Below are positions 8,657 to 16,865 of a stretch of DNA of 64,000 nt, in pieces (within the stretch, counting starts at the first letter, position 1; the number at the start of each line of letters is the position of its first letter). Made by a program: the position numbers and the translations under genes. The notes below the pieces were generated by a model. The model was not told the origin of the DNA. It saw only the letters and a program-made list of their open reading frames with translations, and did not search any database. Origin of the DNA: Pradoshia sp. D12 (lineage in GTDB: Bacteria > Bacillota > Bacilli > Bacillales > Pradoshiaceae). The stretch covers positions 3,103,587-3,167,586 of the forward strand of contig NZ_CP044545.1 of the NCBI RefSeq assembly GCF_008935075.1, written 5' to 3'.

Positions 8657-8866
8657 ATGAATTTAAATCTTAGAAATGCCATTATCCATAATGTAACAGG
8701 CAATACCCAGGATGAACTTGAAGCCACTATTGTAGATGCCATTCAAAGCGGTGAAGAAAAAATGCTGCCGGGCCTTGGTGTATTATTTGAGCTTATTTGG
8801 CAAAAAGCCTCTGAAAGCGAGAAGGACGAGATGCTCCATCTATTAGAAAGTGCACTCAGCAAATAA
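8657..8866 (+). CDS. sspI: Small acid-soluble spore protein I
   Basis: SspI is a minor SASP made in the forespore and packed into the spore core. The 69-residue product begins [15 protein letters not shown] and contains [20 protein letters not shown], nearly identical in pattern to B. subtilis SspI (71 aa). The ATG at 8657 is chosen because GGAGGG at 8643-8648 sits 8 nt upstream and the length fits; the frame stays open for nine more codons upstream without a good ribosome binding site. It is convergent with the M42 peptidase gene and they share a terminator. Confidence 0.95.
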   Translation: MNLNLRNAIIHNVTGNTQDELEATIVDAIQSGEEKMLPGLGVLFELIWQKASESEKDEMLHLLESALSK

Positions 8867-8872
8867 CAAAAG

Positions 8873-8907
8873 AACGATGACGGAGTTATTCTCCATCATC
8901 GTTTTTT
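8873..8907. terminator. Bidirectional terminator between sspI and the M42 peptidase
   Basis: AACGATGACGGAG, loop TTATT, CTCCATCATCGTT, then a T-run on plus. On minus the same hairpin serves the convergent gene. Confidence 0.88.
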
Positions 8908-8912
8908 CGTAT

Positions 8913-10001
8913 TCAATCAAACGTAATCTTATCCACCGTTTCCCTGTTCAGACGTTTAACCAATTCTACAATAAGATTAACCGTATTTTCATAATCATCA
9001 CGATTTAATATCCCCGCATTAGAATGGATATAACGAGTTGGAATCGTAATCGCGATAGAAGGTACACCCGTACCGCTGACATGGAATGATCCAGCATCTG
9101 TTCCGCCGCCAGGTATATGATCAAATTGATAAGGTATATTCATTTCTTCTGCCACACCGACAATAAAGTCCCTCAAGCCTTTATGAGTCACCAGGCTTGC
9201 GTCATATAACACCAGTCCCGGACCGTCTCCCGCTTTTGTTAAACCGTCTTTTTCAGATAATCCTGGTGTATCGATTGCCACTCCAACATCTACAGCAATC
9301 GCAATATCAGGCTGTACATAATTAGCCGCTGTTTTAGCGCCGCGCAGCCCTACCTCTTCCTGAACAGTTCCTACGCCAAATACGGTATTCGGATGGTTTT
9401 CATCTTTTAGGCGTTTTAATACCTCTATTGCCACCGCACAACCAATTCGGTTGTCCCATGCTTTAGCCATTAACATTTTTTCGTTTTTAAGTACCGTAAA
9501 TTCGGAGTACGGCGTTACCATATCTCCTGGACGAATTCCCCATTCAAGTACTTCATCCCGGCTTGTCGCTCCGATATCAATGAACATATTTTTGACATCT
9601 GCCGGTTTCTTTCTCGCTTCCGGAGTAAGGATATGAGGCGGTGAAGATCCGATTAAACCCGTAATTTGCTCGCCCCCCGAAGTGGTTACTGTAACACGCT
9701 GAGAAAGCATAACCTGTGACCACCAGCCCCCAATCGTTTGAAAAAAGAGGAATCCTTTGTCATCAATCCGGGTAACCATAAAACCTACTTCATCAAGGTG
9801 TCCGGCAATCATAATGCGCGGTCCTTTTTCTTCTCCTGTTTTCTCAGCAATCAAACTGCCGATTCCATCAAATGAAAGGCTATCAGCATATGGCTCAATC
9901 AGCCTTCTCATAACTTTTCTCGGTTCTCCTTCATTACCTGCAATGCCGTTAACATCTGTTAGCTCCTTCAGCATAGAAAGCGTATCATCTAGATGTTTCA
10001 T
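8913..10001 (-). CDS. ysdC: M42 family metallo-aminopeptidase (YsdC-type)
   Basis: The 362-residue protein is a co-catalytic two-metal aminopeptidase of peptidase family M42. Visible metal and catalytic signatures are GHLDEVGFM (metal His, catalytic Asp), AWDNRIGC (bridging Asp), QEEVGLRGA (catalytic Glu and metal Glu), VAVDVG (metal Asp), and the C-terminal TRYIHS (metal His). Members form large tetrahedral assemblies that trim peptides in the cytoplasm. Homologues are often mislabelled cellulase or endoglucanase; nothing here supports that. GGAGG precedes the ATG. Gene order sspI-ysdC resembles B. subtilis without the arabinan genes. Confidence 0.92.
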   Translation of the reverse strand: MKHLDDTLSMLKELTDVNGIAGNEGEPRKVMRRLIEPYADSLSFDGIGSLIAEKTGEEKGPRIMIAGHLDEVGFMVTRIDDKGFLFFQTIGGWWSQVMLSQRVTVTTSGGEQITGLIGSSPPHILTPEARKKPADVKNMFIDIGATSRDEVLEWGIRPGDMVTPYSEFTVLKNEKMLMAKAWDNRIGCAVAIEVLKRLKDENHPNTVFGVGTVQEEVGLRGAKTAANYVQPDIAIAVDVGVAIDTPGLSEKDGLTKAGDGPGLVLYDASLVTHKGLRDFIVGVAEEMNIPYQFDHIPGGGTDAGSFHVSGTGVPSIAITIPTRYIHSNAGILNRDDYENTVNLIVELVKRLNRETVDKITFD

Positions 10002-10109
10002 AAAAAAGAGCCTCCTTAACTATGTATATCATTCTTTATAGTATATGTATTATTTCCCTTTACTATCAAATAATCGAAAGACCATTATGAATCAGCCGAA
10101 AGACTTCCG

Positions 10110-10166
10110 TTAATATTCACTTCTAAATATAGCCTGACCATGGAACTGGTTCATTCCATTAAACAT
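10110..10166 (-). CDS. Possible 18-residue small ORF
   Basis: An ATG at 10166-10164 lies 7 nt after a perfect GGAGG (10178-10174). It opens a short frame reading MFNGMNQFHGQAIFRSEY followed by TAA. The unit lies after a strong terminator (10233-10278) and about 110 bp before the M42 peptidase start. No family is recognised. Support is the ideal ribosome binding site and position only. It might instead be a leader peptide or chance. Confidence 0.35.
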   Translation of the reverse strand: MFNGMNQFHGQAIFRSEY

Positions 10167-10232
10167 GGTCATTCCTCCTGTATCCTAACCAGTCTTCAGT
10201 AAACTGAATAGAACTTCATTCTATTAACCATC

Positions 10233-10278
10233 TAAAAAAGCCTGCAAAACTTATCTATACAAATAAGTTTAACAGACT
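10233..10278 (-). terminator. Terminator after the VTT-domain gene
   Basis: On minus, AGTCTG..AAACTTAT, loop, ATAAGTTT..CAGGCT, then TTTTTTAG. It separates the VTT gene from the small ORF and ysdC. Confidence 0.85.
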
Positions 10279-10282
10279 AATG

Positions 10283-10858
10283 TTAAGTATGACCAAAAAA
10301 CTGACTCCACTTAATAATGACCTTCTTTTCTCTAAGGAAAAAGAGCAAGATAATCAGCGCTGAAATGATAATCAGCATCATCGTTGGAGAAAACTTTGCA
10401 ATCGAATGTCCAAATACCGTATAAAAAAATGCCAAGGGAATATTGGACCAAAAAACGGCTTTTGCGTAATCCGTAAAGGTTTTGCTGTTGCCGATTAAAT
10501 AAAAATTTAGGAGATGGAAATGTATAAACGGAATAAGCCTTAGGATACTCGCCTGCTTTACATTTATTCTTCCTCCGAACTTCAATGTACGCTCATCCAA
10601 CTTTTCAAGCTTATGCTGTAATTTCGGCATTTTAATAATCATAAAGTAAAAAATAATCGATGATAGCCAGAGACCTAATAAAGATAATAACGTACCGAAT
10701 ACAGCACCAAACATAATCCCGCCCGCCATACAAACAACAGCTACCGGAATAAAAATATATTGCCTTACTATATGGAAAACTACAAAGACAAGAGGTGACC
10801 AAAAACCACCTGCCTCAATAAAAGCGAGCAACATGGTAAAATCATAATCCATACTCAC
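10283..10858 (-). CDS. TVP38/TMEM64 (VTT domain) membrane protein
   Basis: The 191-residue protein has hydrophobic segments at about residues 10-25, 30-70, 100-125, 135-155 and 157-180. The VTT/SNARE-associated core is VVCMAGGIMFGAVFGTLLSLLGLW, followed by a charged loop and RLIPFIHFHLLNFYLIG. DedA-like relatives act in lipid carrier flipping, but a substrate cannot be read here. B. subtilis has a similar protein, YtxB, between dnaI and ytxC; no such gene lies at that spot here, so this copy may be the relocated counterpart or another paralogue. It is followed by its own terminator. Confidence 0.8.
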   Translation of the reverse strand: MSMDYDFTMLLAFIEAGGFWSPLVFVVFHIVRQYIFIPVAVVCMAGGIMFGAVFGTLLSLLGLWLSSIIFYFMIIKMPKLQHKLEKLDERTLKFGGRINVKQASILRLIPFIHFHLLNFYLIGNSKTFTDYAKAVFWSNIPLAFFYTVFGHSIAKFSPTMMLIIISALIILLFFLREKKVIIKWSQFFGHT

Positions 10859-10924
10859 ACCCCATTTTGCCTTTCTACGTTGTTAAAACTTGGCTTATTT
10901 ATTAATATATGTTCTCTTGCTTAA

Positions 10925-11200
10925 TTATGACTGTATGGTTGATAAAAGAATAGCTGCTATGATTACGTCCACGATTGCTAATAATGGAAAGCCTGCCACA
11001 AAAGCTTTATGCTTTGTTTTATGCCTGAATAGCTTCATACCTGCTGTCCCGCCAATAGCTCCTCCAGCAAGAGCCAGAATCCACAATGTTTTCTCGCTTA
11101 TGCGGTATCGATTATGTTGAGCTCTGTTTTTATCCAGTTTCATAACAAGAAGTAAGGTTAAATTGATCAGTATAAAATAACCGATGATAAGCTCTTTCAT
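10925..11200 (-). CDS. ysdA: DUF1294 membrane protein YsdA
   Basis: The 91-residue product begins MKELIIGYFILINL. It has two to three membrane segments and the DUF1294 pattern: MKLDK, then RISEKTLWILALAGGAIGGTAGMKLFRHKTKHKAF. The function of the family is unknown. The ATG at 11200 follows GGAGAGGAG, which excludes the longer in-frame extension to 11236. It lies just downstream of the rplT terminator, in the conserved infC-rpmI-rplT-ysdA order. Confidence 0.87.
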   Translation of the reverse strand: MKELIIGYFILINLTLLLVMKLDKNRAQHNRYRISEKTLWILALAGGAIGGTAGMKLFRHKTKHKAFVAGFPLLAIVDVIIAAILLSTIQS

Positions 11201-11219
11201 ATTCTCCTCTCCTCCCATA

Positions 11220-11253
11220 ACAAAAGGCGCCCCCAATCACTTGAGAAGCGCCT
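11220..11253 (-). terminator. Terminator after rplT
   Basis: On minus, AGGCGC and GCGCCT frame a 17-nt loop followed by TTTTG. It begins 7 bp after the rplT stop and ends the infC operon. Confidence 0.8.
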
Positions 11254-11259
11254 CTATTA

Positions 11260-11619
11260 TTATTTATTAAGTTCTTTTTTAGCTGTTTCAGCTAATTGAG
11301 CAAATGCTGCTGCATCGCTAACTGCAAGTTCAGCAAGCATTTTACGGTTAACTTCAATACCAGCAAGTTTTAAACCGTGCATTAAACGGCTGTAAGAAAG
11401 ACCGTTGATGCGAGCTGCTGCATTGATACGAGTAATCCATAATTTACGGAAGTCGCGTTTCTTTTGACGACGATCGCGGAATGCATATTGCAAGGATTTC
11501 ATTACTTGTTGATTAGCAACTTTGTATAATGTATGTTTTGAACCGAAATAACCTTTAGCTAGCTTTAATACTTTTTTACGACGTTTGCGCGTCACTGTAC
11601 CGCCTTTAACACGTGGCAT
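11260..11619 (-). CDS. rplT: 50S ribosomal protein L20
   Basis: L20 binds 23S rRNA early in 50S assembly. It also represses its own operon by binding the leader RNA. The 119 residues equal the usual length, with the basic N-terminus [24 protein letters not shown] and the core [16 protein letters not shown]. It is the third gene of infC-rpmI-rplT and is preceded by AGGAGG. The L20-type leader upstream of infC implies feedback by this protein. Confidence 0.98.
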   Translation of the reverse strand: MPRVKGGTVTRKRRKKVLKLAKGYFGSKHTLYKVANQQVMKSLQYAFRDRRQKKRDFRKLWITRINAAARINGLSYSRLMHGLKLAGIEVNRKMLAELAVSDAAAFAQLAETAKKELNK

Positions 11620-11651
11620 ATCTAATTCCTCCTAAAATTGAGCGTTCTCAA

Positions 11652-11852
11652 TTACTTGATATTGTCTAATAGATGACGAATGCGTTTGAAATCTCCGGAA
11701 CTAACCATTCCACTTTTACGTAATTTACGTTTTGCTTTAGTGGATTTGTTAGCGAATAAGTGGCTTGTGTAAGCATGGCTGCGCTTAAGCTTACCAGAAC
11801 CAGTTTTTTTGAATCGCTTTGCAGCGCCTCTGTGAGTTTTCATTTTTGGCAT
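11652..11852 (-). CDS. rpmI: 50S ribosomal protein L35
   Basis: The 66-residue, highly basic protein starts [20 protein letters not shown], the family signature, and ends with [10 protein letters not shown]. It is a late-binding large-subunit protein. GAGGAGG lies ahead of the ATG. It sits between infC and rplT in the standard operon. Confidence 0.98.
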   Translation of the reverse strand: MPKMKTHRGAAKRFKKTGSGKLKRSHAYTSHLFANKSTKAKRKLRKSGMVSSGDFKRIRHLLDNIK

Positions 11853-11874
11853 GGGAAATTTCCTCCTCGAAACA

Positions 11875-12393
11875 TTACTTTTCGTTTTTCGGTGCTAAAA
11901 TCAAGAACATGCTGCGTCCGTCCATTTTTGGCGCTGTTTCCACAGTAGCCACTTCTTTACATTCCTCTGCAAAGCGAACTAACACGCGCTGCCCGATTTC
12001 TTTATGGGTAATAGCCCGTCCTTTAAATCGAATACTTGCTTTTACCTTATCTCCTTTTTCAAGGAACTTAATAGCGTTGCGAAGCTTCGTATTAAAGTCA
12101 TGCTCGTCGATAGTTGGGCTTAAACGAACCTCTTTTAAACTAATTGTTTTTTGGTTTTTTCTAGCTTCTTTTTCCTTCTTCTGTTGCTCGAAACGGAACT
12201 TACCATAGTCCATAATACGGGCGACAGGAGGCTTTGCGTTCGGTGCAACCAGCACAAGATCCAAATTCACGCGTGTAGCAATTTCTAATGCCTCATTGCG
12301 GGATTTAATTCCAAGCTGCTCACCATTTTGATCAACTAGACGTACTTCTCGGGCACGAATGCCTTCGTTTAAGATTAAGTCTTGTTTGCTAAT
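11875..12393 (-). CDS. infC: Translation initiation factor IF-3, AUU start
   Basis: IF-3 binds the 30S subunit, checks the start codon and prevents premature 50S joining. No ATG, GTG or TTG fits the true N-terminus. The reading frame begins with ATT at 12393-12391 (or the adjacent ATT at 12396), 6-9 nt after GGAGGTGG (12407-12400). It continues [21 protein letters not shown] and gives 172 residues, the expected length. A later ATG at 12270 would remove about 41 residues of the IF3-N domain. Rare AUU starts are known for infC and let IF-3 limit its own synthesis. The C-terminal domain ends in LILAPKNEK. Confidence 0.95.
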   Translation of the reverse strand: MSKQDLILNEGIRAREVRLVDQNGEQLGIKSRNEALEIATRVNLDLVLVAPNAKPPVARIMDYGKFRFEQQKKEKEARKNQKTISLKEVRLSPTIDEHDFNTKLRNAIKFLEKGDKVKASIRFKGRAITHKEIGQRVLVRFAEECKEVATVETAPKMDGRSMFLILAPKNEK

Positions 12394-12407
12394 AATAAGC
12401 CACCTCC

Positions 12408-12600
12408 AAGATTTTCTAGCAAATACTACTTCACATGCTTTTTAAACATATAAAAAAGGCCGGTGCATGCACACCCGCCCATAAAAAGACATACCGTCTG
12501 ATTATATCAATTGAACCAGTTAACTACTCTCTGAAGAGTGTTATACAGGTGAGAAGCGGGTGCTTCTGCTTTATAATGTGTCGTATTTGATTTGCTCACT
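12408..12600 (-). ncRNA. L20 leader of the infC operon
   Basis: An untranslated leader of about 190 nt runs from the promoter at 12608-12637 to the infC ribosome binding site. It contains several possible pairings and ends in a terminator-like hairpin at 12450-12481 followed by a T-run. In Bacilli this position holds the L20-binding attenuator. I infer the class from location, length and the terminator; the L20-binding fold was not modelled. Confidence 0.75.
12450..12481 (-). terminator. Attenuator hairpin in the infC leader
   Basis: On minus, GGCGGGTG and CACCGGCC pair with one G-G mismatch around a TGCATG loop and are followed by TTTTTTAT. It lies about 60 nt upstream of the infC start. 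Confidence 0.8.
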
Positions 12601-12607
12601 AAAAATC

Positions 12608-12637
12608 ATTTTAACATGTTTCGCTGTATAATGTCAA
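12608..12637 (-). promoter_or_regulatory. SigA promoter of infC-rpmI-rplT
   Basis: TTGACA (12637-12632), an 18-bp spacer and TAAAAT (12613-12608). It is the start point for the L20-type leader. Confidence 0.82.
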
Positions 12638-12849
12638 TAGAAGCTCATTCGTAATGACAACAAAAGTTATTTTATCAAATATTGTACCTGGTGGCAAGAG
12701 GTTTTTGAAGAAAGATTGGAAAGTTAAAATCCAGATACAATTGATTCTGTAAAGATTTCAAAATTGGATACATGTTTGGCCATTCAACAAAACAATTCCA
12801 AATCCGGTTGTTTTCGCAACAGAATTCAAACCTTAAGTGTGTACATTCA

Positions 12850-13818
12850 TTACGACCACCATATTTCACTTGGTCTTTCGCGAATAAGCACACCATTTAA
12901 ATTCTTAACCGCTCGAGTAAAACCTTCTTCAATAGACATTAATGGATCTTCATGTTCAATACTGACAGCATAATCATAATTGTAAATACGGAGCGCACTC
13001 ATCATATCGCTCCATTCTTGAATAGAATGCCCGCATCCAACACTTCTGAATGTCCAGGCTCTAGATTCCACATTACCATAGGGCTGCATATCTGTTAATC
13101 CATACATATTTACATTATCCTGATCGATATACGTATCCTTCGCATGGAAATGATGAATAGCACCGGCCTTACCGAGAATCTTAATCGCTGCCACCGGATC
13201 AATTCCCTGCCACCACATATGGCTCGGGTCAAAATTAGCTCCGATTGCCGTACAGGTTCTTTCCCTTAGTTTTAATAATGTATAAGGTGTATGAACAAGG
13301 AAACCCCCATGTAATTCAATACCTATTTTTACATCATGTTGCTCTGCAAACGTCCCGATCTCTTTCCAATAAGGAATCAACTTATTTTCCCATTGCCATT
13401 CTAATAGATCGGCATATTCCGCCGGCCAAGCAACAGTTGGCCAATTTGGATATTTTGCTTCTTCACTGTCTCCCGGTGTACCGGAAAATGTATTTACAAC
13501 GGGTACTCCCAACAAGGATGCAAGTTGAATTGTCTTACGTAAAATGGAATCTGATTCTTCAGCGAACTTTTTATCCGGTGTTAGTGGATTGCCATGGCAG
13601 CTGAACGCACTAATCGATAATCCTCTAGAGTTGACTTCTCCAAGATACGAATTCCTCTTTTGTTCATCCTCAAGCAATTCATCCAACGGACAATGAGCGT
13701 TCCCCGGATACCCTCCGGTTCCAATTTCAACAGTGGATAATCCTGCTTCTTTAACATAATCGAGCATATCTACAAATGACATTTTCGAGAACAATACGGT
13801 AAAAACTCCCAGCTTCAT
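12850..13818 (-). CDS. Sugar phosphate isomerase/epimerase-family TIM barrel (YcjR-like)
   Basis: The 322-residue protein belongs to the xylose-isomerase-like/AP endonuclease 2 TIM-barrel superfamily. Metal-binding positions are visible: GIELHGG (Glu), ANFDPSHMWWQG (Asp, His), HFHAKD (His) and SIEHED (Glu). The length and these motifs resemble YcjR, which epimerises 3-keto-glycosides, but isomerase or lyase activity on another sugar is equally possible. Its ATG overlaps the stop of the dehydrogenase gene by one base (TAATG), so the two are translationally coupled and probably work on one substrate. It is the last gene of the carbohydrate locus, and no clear terminator is seen after it. Confidence 0.82.
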   Translation of the reverse strand: MKLGVFTVLFSKMSFVDMLDYVKEAGLSTVEIGTGGYPGNAHCPLDELLEDEQKRNSYLGEVNSRGLSISAFSCHGNPLTPDKKFAEESDSILRKTIQLASLLGVPVVNTFSGTPGDSEEAKYPNWPTVAWPAEYADLLEWQWENKLIPYWKEIGTFAEQHDVKIGIELHGGFLVHTPYTLLKLRERTCTAIGANFDPSHMWWQGIDPVAAIKILGKAGAIHHFHAKDTYIDQDNVNMYGLTDMQPYGNVESRAWTFRSVGCGHSIQEWSDMMSALRIYNYDYAVSIEHEDPLMSIEEGFTRAVKNLNGVLIRERPSEIWWS

Positions 13819-14861
13819 TAAAAACCTTCCCCCTCTGCTAAGGAAACGGTCTTCTTCGTCCGCTCTGATTCAAGAGCACCAAGAATGATACCCAATGATT
13901 TTTTCCCTTCTTCTCCCGTAATTAGCGGTTCTTTATCCTCGATAATTGACTGAATGAAATGATTGATCACATGAGATGACGTTTGCCCACCATCTTCATT
14001 CGTCTGAATTTTATCCAACTTATGTTTAATGACACGTCCATCAGCATACTCTTCAATTAATGAATGCTCTGGATCATCCTCCAATCGCAGAATACCCTTT
14101 TCTCCATAAATAACCGTTGAATTATCCCCGCCGCCGGCTACATAAGCCCAGCTCGCCGCTAAAGTGCCAATGATTCCGCTATCCGTGCGCAGTAGGACAA
14201 CCGCATTGTCATCTACTTCAGTAGAATCCTTTGCATTGGTTTCAACAAAAGCACTTACTGCTGAAAACTCTCCAAATAAATAGCGAAGTAAATCTGACTT
14301 ATGTACACCTAAATCACCTAAAGCACCTATAAATGCTTGTTTCTTATTGAAGAACCAGCTTTCCTTGCCATCCACACTCCAGCCTTCTGGTCCGGGATGG
14401 CCAAAAGCGGTACGAAAACTATAAATCTTCCCTAATTTACCGCTATCCAAAATTCCCTTGGCAGTCTGATGTGATGCAACAAATCGTTGGTTATGGGCAA
14501 TCATCAATTTTTTACTGGCCTCACGTGCGGCATGAATCATCTCTTCTGCTTCTTGCTTTGAAGTTGCCATTGGTTTTTCGCATAATACATGTTTACCAGA
14601 TTTTAATGCAGCAATTGTAACGGGAGCGTGCAGATAATTCGGAAGGCATATACTGACAGCATCAATATCGTTTCTTGCTATAATTTCATCATAATCGGTA
14701 TACACTTCACTGCCATAAAGCTCAGCCATCTTCTTTGCCCTTTCTTCAACTAGATCGCATACGGCAGTAATTTCTGAAGTCTCATTTGCAGCATACTCAG
14801 GTAAGTGGCGGAATTTAGCGATACTTCCACATCCAATAACACCCACTCTTATTTTATTCAT
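13818..14861 (-). CDS. Gfo/Idh/MocA-family oxidoreductase (first)
   Basis: This 347-residue NAD(P)-dependent sugar dehydrogenase has a Rossmann nucleotide-binding start (VGVIGCGSIAKFRH), the family CEKPMA motif with the catalytic lysine near residue 96, and a C-terminal beta-sheet domain with GDLGVHKSDLLRYL, which supplies substrate-binding Asp and His. The substrate cannot be read. Genes of this family beside xylose-isomerase-like proteins often oxidise a sugar hydroxyl (inositol, 3-OH of glucosides). GGAGG precedes the ATG. It lies 30 bp after the second dehydrogenase gene. Confidence 0.88.
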   Translation of the reverse strand: MNKIRVGVIGCGSIAKFRHLPEYAANETSEITAVCDLVEERAKKMAELYGSEVYTDYDEIIARNDIDAVSICLPNYLHAPVTIAALKSGKHVLCEKPMATSKQEAEEMIHAAREASKKLMIAHNQRFVASHQTAKGILDSGKLGKIYSFRTAFGHPGPEGWSVDGKESWFFNKKQAFIGALGDLGVHKSDLLRYLFGEFSAVSAFVETNAKDSTEVDDNAVVLLRTDSGIIGTLAASWAYVAGGGDNSTVIYGEKGILRLEDDPEHSLIEEYADGRVIKHKLDKIQTNEDGGQTSSHVINHFIQSIIEDKEPLITGEEGKKSLGIILGALESERTKKTVSLAEGEGF

Positions 14862-14891
14862 CTACGTTCCTCCATTTTAAAATTATTGAAC

Positions 14892-15968
14892 TTAATTAGC
14901 GTCTAGTAAAAATGGCTTCTCGCATTTACTTTCCATTACATAATGAGTCCCTAATTCCGAGGACCGATGTATTCCTTCCATAATTTCAAGTACATGCAAG
15001 GCCATTTCAGAGCTAGCACGGGGCTGATAGCCGTTCTGAAGAGCCTTTGCCATGTCGGCAAGACCAATCCCGCGCAGATTGTCATATGGATCTCCCATAG
15101 TCTTCAATTCAGTCCACTCAATCTCTCCATCTCTTTTTACAAGAACAGGATGATTAAATTGGTTCGGATCAGGCAAGCTAAGTGTTCCTTTTTCCCCATA
15201 TATCTCAAGAAACGGAGTTCTAGCTCCCACTACATCAAAGCTTGTCGTAATCGTCGTAATCACTCCACTCGCCATTTCCAGTATTCCAGTCACATGTGTC
15301 GGCACCTCAACCGGGATAAACTCTCCAAACCGCTTCGGATTTGTGATCAATCGTTCCGTATAGGTTGTTCTAGCTATACCAGTAACTCTGTTCACACTGC
15401 CCAGTAAACTGATTAATGCCGTTAAATAATATGGACCCATATCAAACATAGGGCCACCGCCAGCCTTGTAATAAAAGTCGGGGTTTGGATGCCAGGATTC
15501 AGGTCCATTGGACATCATATTGCCTGTTGCCCCTACAATTCGCCCAATCAACCCTTCCTCAATCCATTTTCCAGCTAATTGAAGACTGCCACCGAGAAAG
15601 GTATCAGGAGCCGACCCTACTATAACTCCCTTTTCACGGGCAGCGTCCAGTATTCTTTTGCCTTCGTTATATGAAATTGAAAGAGGTTTTTCAGTATAAA
15701 CATGCTTACCGTTATGAATAGCTTTTAGAGATACAGATGAATGAGCATGAGGAACAGTTAAATTTAAAATTAAATCGATATCTGGAGATGTAAATATTTC
15801 TTCAAGCTCCAACGGTTTTCCAACATTATACTTTCGAGCCATTTCGATCGCTTTTGTATAATCCAAATCCGCACAGGCTACTACTTGATAGTCTGTAAAT
15901 CTATTACTATTCTCGATATAGATGCTGCTGATATTTCCGCAGCCGACAATCCCTACCCGTAAAGTCAT
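14892..15968 (-). CDS. Gfo/Idh/MocA-family oxidoreductase (second)
   Basis: The 358-residue protein has RVGIVGCGNISSIYIEN at the N-terminus, TEKPLSISYNEGK with the catalytic-lysine motif near residue 93, and MFDMGPYYLTALISLLG, the DxGxYY version of the substrate-domain motif. It is clearly a different subgroup from the neighbour at 13818-14861, so the locus carries two distinct dehydrogenases rather than a recent duplication. It follows the TIM-barrel gene at 15975 by 6 bp, which implies one mRNA. It probably oxidises or reduces a glycoside or free sugar in the cytoplasm. Confidence 0.88.
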   Translation of the reverse strand: MTLRVGIVGCGNISSIYIENSNRFTDYQVVACADLDYTKAIEMARKYNVGKPLELEEIFTSPDIDLILNLTVPHAHSSVSLKAIHNGKHVYTEKPLSISYNEGKRILDAAREKGVIVGSAPDTFLGGSLQLAGKWIEEGLIGRIVGATGNMMSNGPESWHPNPDFYYKAGGGPMFDMGPYYLTALISLLGSVNRVTGIARTTYTERLITNPKRFGEFIPVEVPTHVTGILEMASGVITTITTSFDVVGARTPFLEIYGEKGTLSLPDPNQFNHPVLVKRDGEIEWTELKTMGDPYDNLRGIGLADMAKALQNGYQPRASSEMALHVLEIMEGIHRSSELGTHYVMESKCEKPFLLDAN

Positions 15969-15974
15969 GAAACC

Positions 15975-16754
15975 CTATCTCCCTTTATTTGTTGTATAAT
16001 CAGGCAGGTTGCTTTTTAAATAATTCATACTAATTTCCATACTCCTAAACGGAGTTAATCTCGTAGCATCCTGTTCAACAATCCACCAGGCGACGTTTAA
16101 CTCCTCGCCCTTTTCTAAAATTTTCTCAATCTCAACCCCACCTGTGCCCAGTTCTGCGAAAAACTGTTCATCATCTAAGGTCATGTCCTTTAAATGGATG
16201 AGAGGAGACCGATTCCGGTATTTATCCAACCAGGAAATAGGATCTTCCCCTGCCTTTTTTAGCCAATATACATCAAACTCCGCTTTAACCTTATCTGGAT
16301 CTGTACCATCAAAAATAACCTCCAGCGCTTTCCGTCCATCAGATAGGGTCTCTAACTCAAAATCATGATTGTGATAGCACAATGTAAGACCGTTCCTCTT
16401 ACATGTCTCCCCTATTTCATTTAATAGAGAAGGCAAAGCAAGATACTCACTTTCCTTGCGTCGGTCTTCTGCTAAATATGGACATACAATATAGTTTGAA
16501 CCTAATATAATTTGCTCTTCAATTACTCGTTCAAGCTCACTTTCTAGCTCATCGATTGGGATATGGCTGGCTGCTGCTTTTAAGCCATACTCATCTAAGA
16601 GGTTCCTCACTTCCTGGGCAGTAAGCTTACCGTAGCCAGCTAACTCAACACCGTCAAAACCAAGCTCAGCTACTTTTTTCAACGTACCTGCAAAATTTTT
16701 TTCCGCCTCTTCTCGCAGACTGAACATTTGAACCGCTATAGGAATCTGATTCAT
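15975..16754 (-). CDS. Sugar phosphate isomerase/epimerase-family TIM barrel (IolE/IolI-like)
   Basis: The 259-residue protein is a second, distant member of the xylose-isomerase-like family. Likely metal ligands lie in LCYHNHDFELE (Glu), KAEFDVYW (Asp), IHLKDM (His) and WWIVEQD (Glu). Relatives include inosose dehydratase and isomerases, and also the TIM-barrel lyases of 3-keto-glycoside pathways. I choose the ATG at 16754, which follows GGAGAG by 8 nt; an in-frame TTG at 16769 overlaps that site. It begins the dehydrogenase/TIM-barrel gene group, after a hairpin downstream of the binding-protein gene. Confidence 0.83.
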   Translation of the reverse strand: MNQIPIAVQMFSLREEAEKNFAGTLKKVAELGFDGVELAGYGKLTAQEVRNLLDEYGLKAAASHIPIDELESELERVIEEQIILGSNYIVCPYLAEDRRKESEYLALPSLLNEIGETCKRNGLTLCYHNHDFELETLSDGRKALEVIFDGTDPDKVKAEFDVYWLKKAGEDPISWLDKYRNRSPLIHLKDMTLDDEQFFAELGTGGVEIEKILEKGEELNVAWWIVEQDATRLTPFRSMEISMNYLKSNLPDYTTNKGR

Positions 16755-16814
16755 ATGAATACTCTCCAATCCAGTAAATAATTTATTATTCTTTCATTTA
16801 TATAGCCTGTTAGT

Positions 16815-16853
16815 TAAAAACACTGTCCTCCTATAAAGATTCAGGAGGACAGT
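16815..16853 (-). terminator. Hairpin between the binding-protein gene and the catabolic genes
   Basis: Arms ACTGTCCTCCT (16822-16832) and AGGAGGACAGT (16843-16853) make a perfect 11-bp stem with GTTTTTAAC after it on minus. The short U-run suggests partial termination or transcript-end stabilisation within the operon. Confidence 0.7.
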
Positions 16854-16865
16854 TATGATTTAATA

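Noticed and set aside
8913-10001. Endoglucanase/cellulase label for the M42 protein
   Set aside because: All metal and catalytic residues are those of an M42 aminopeptidase, and there is no glycosidase motif. It is not part of the carbohydrate locus.
12675-12896. Open frame of 73 codons after the carbohydrate locus
   Set aside because: It overlaps the end of the YcjR-like gene in another frame, lacks a ribosome binding site and has no family-like pattern.
14892-15968. The two dehydrogenase genes as a recent tandem duplication
   Set aside because: Their N-terminal, EKP and DxG motifs differ clearly (GVHKSD versus GPYYLT), so they are distinct subfamilies.
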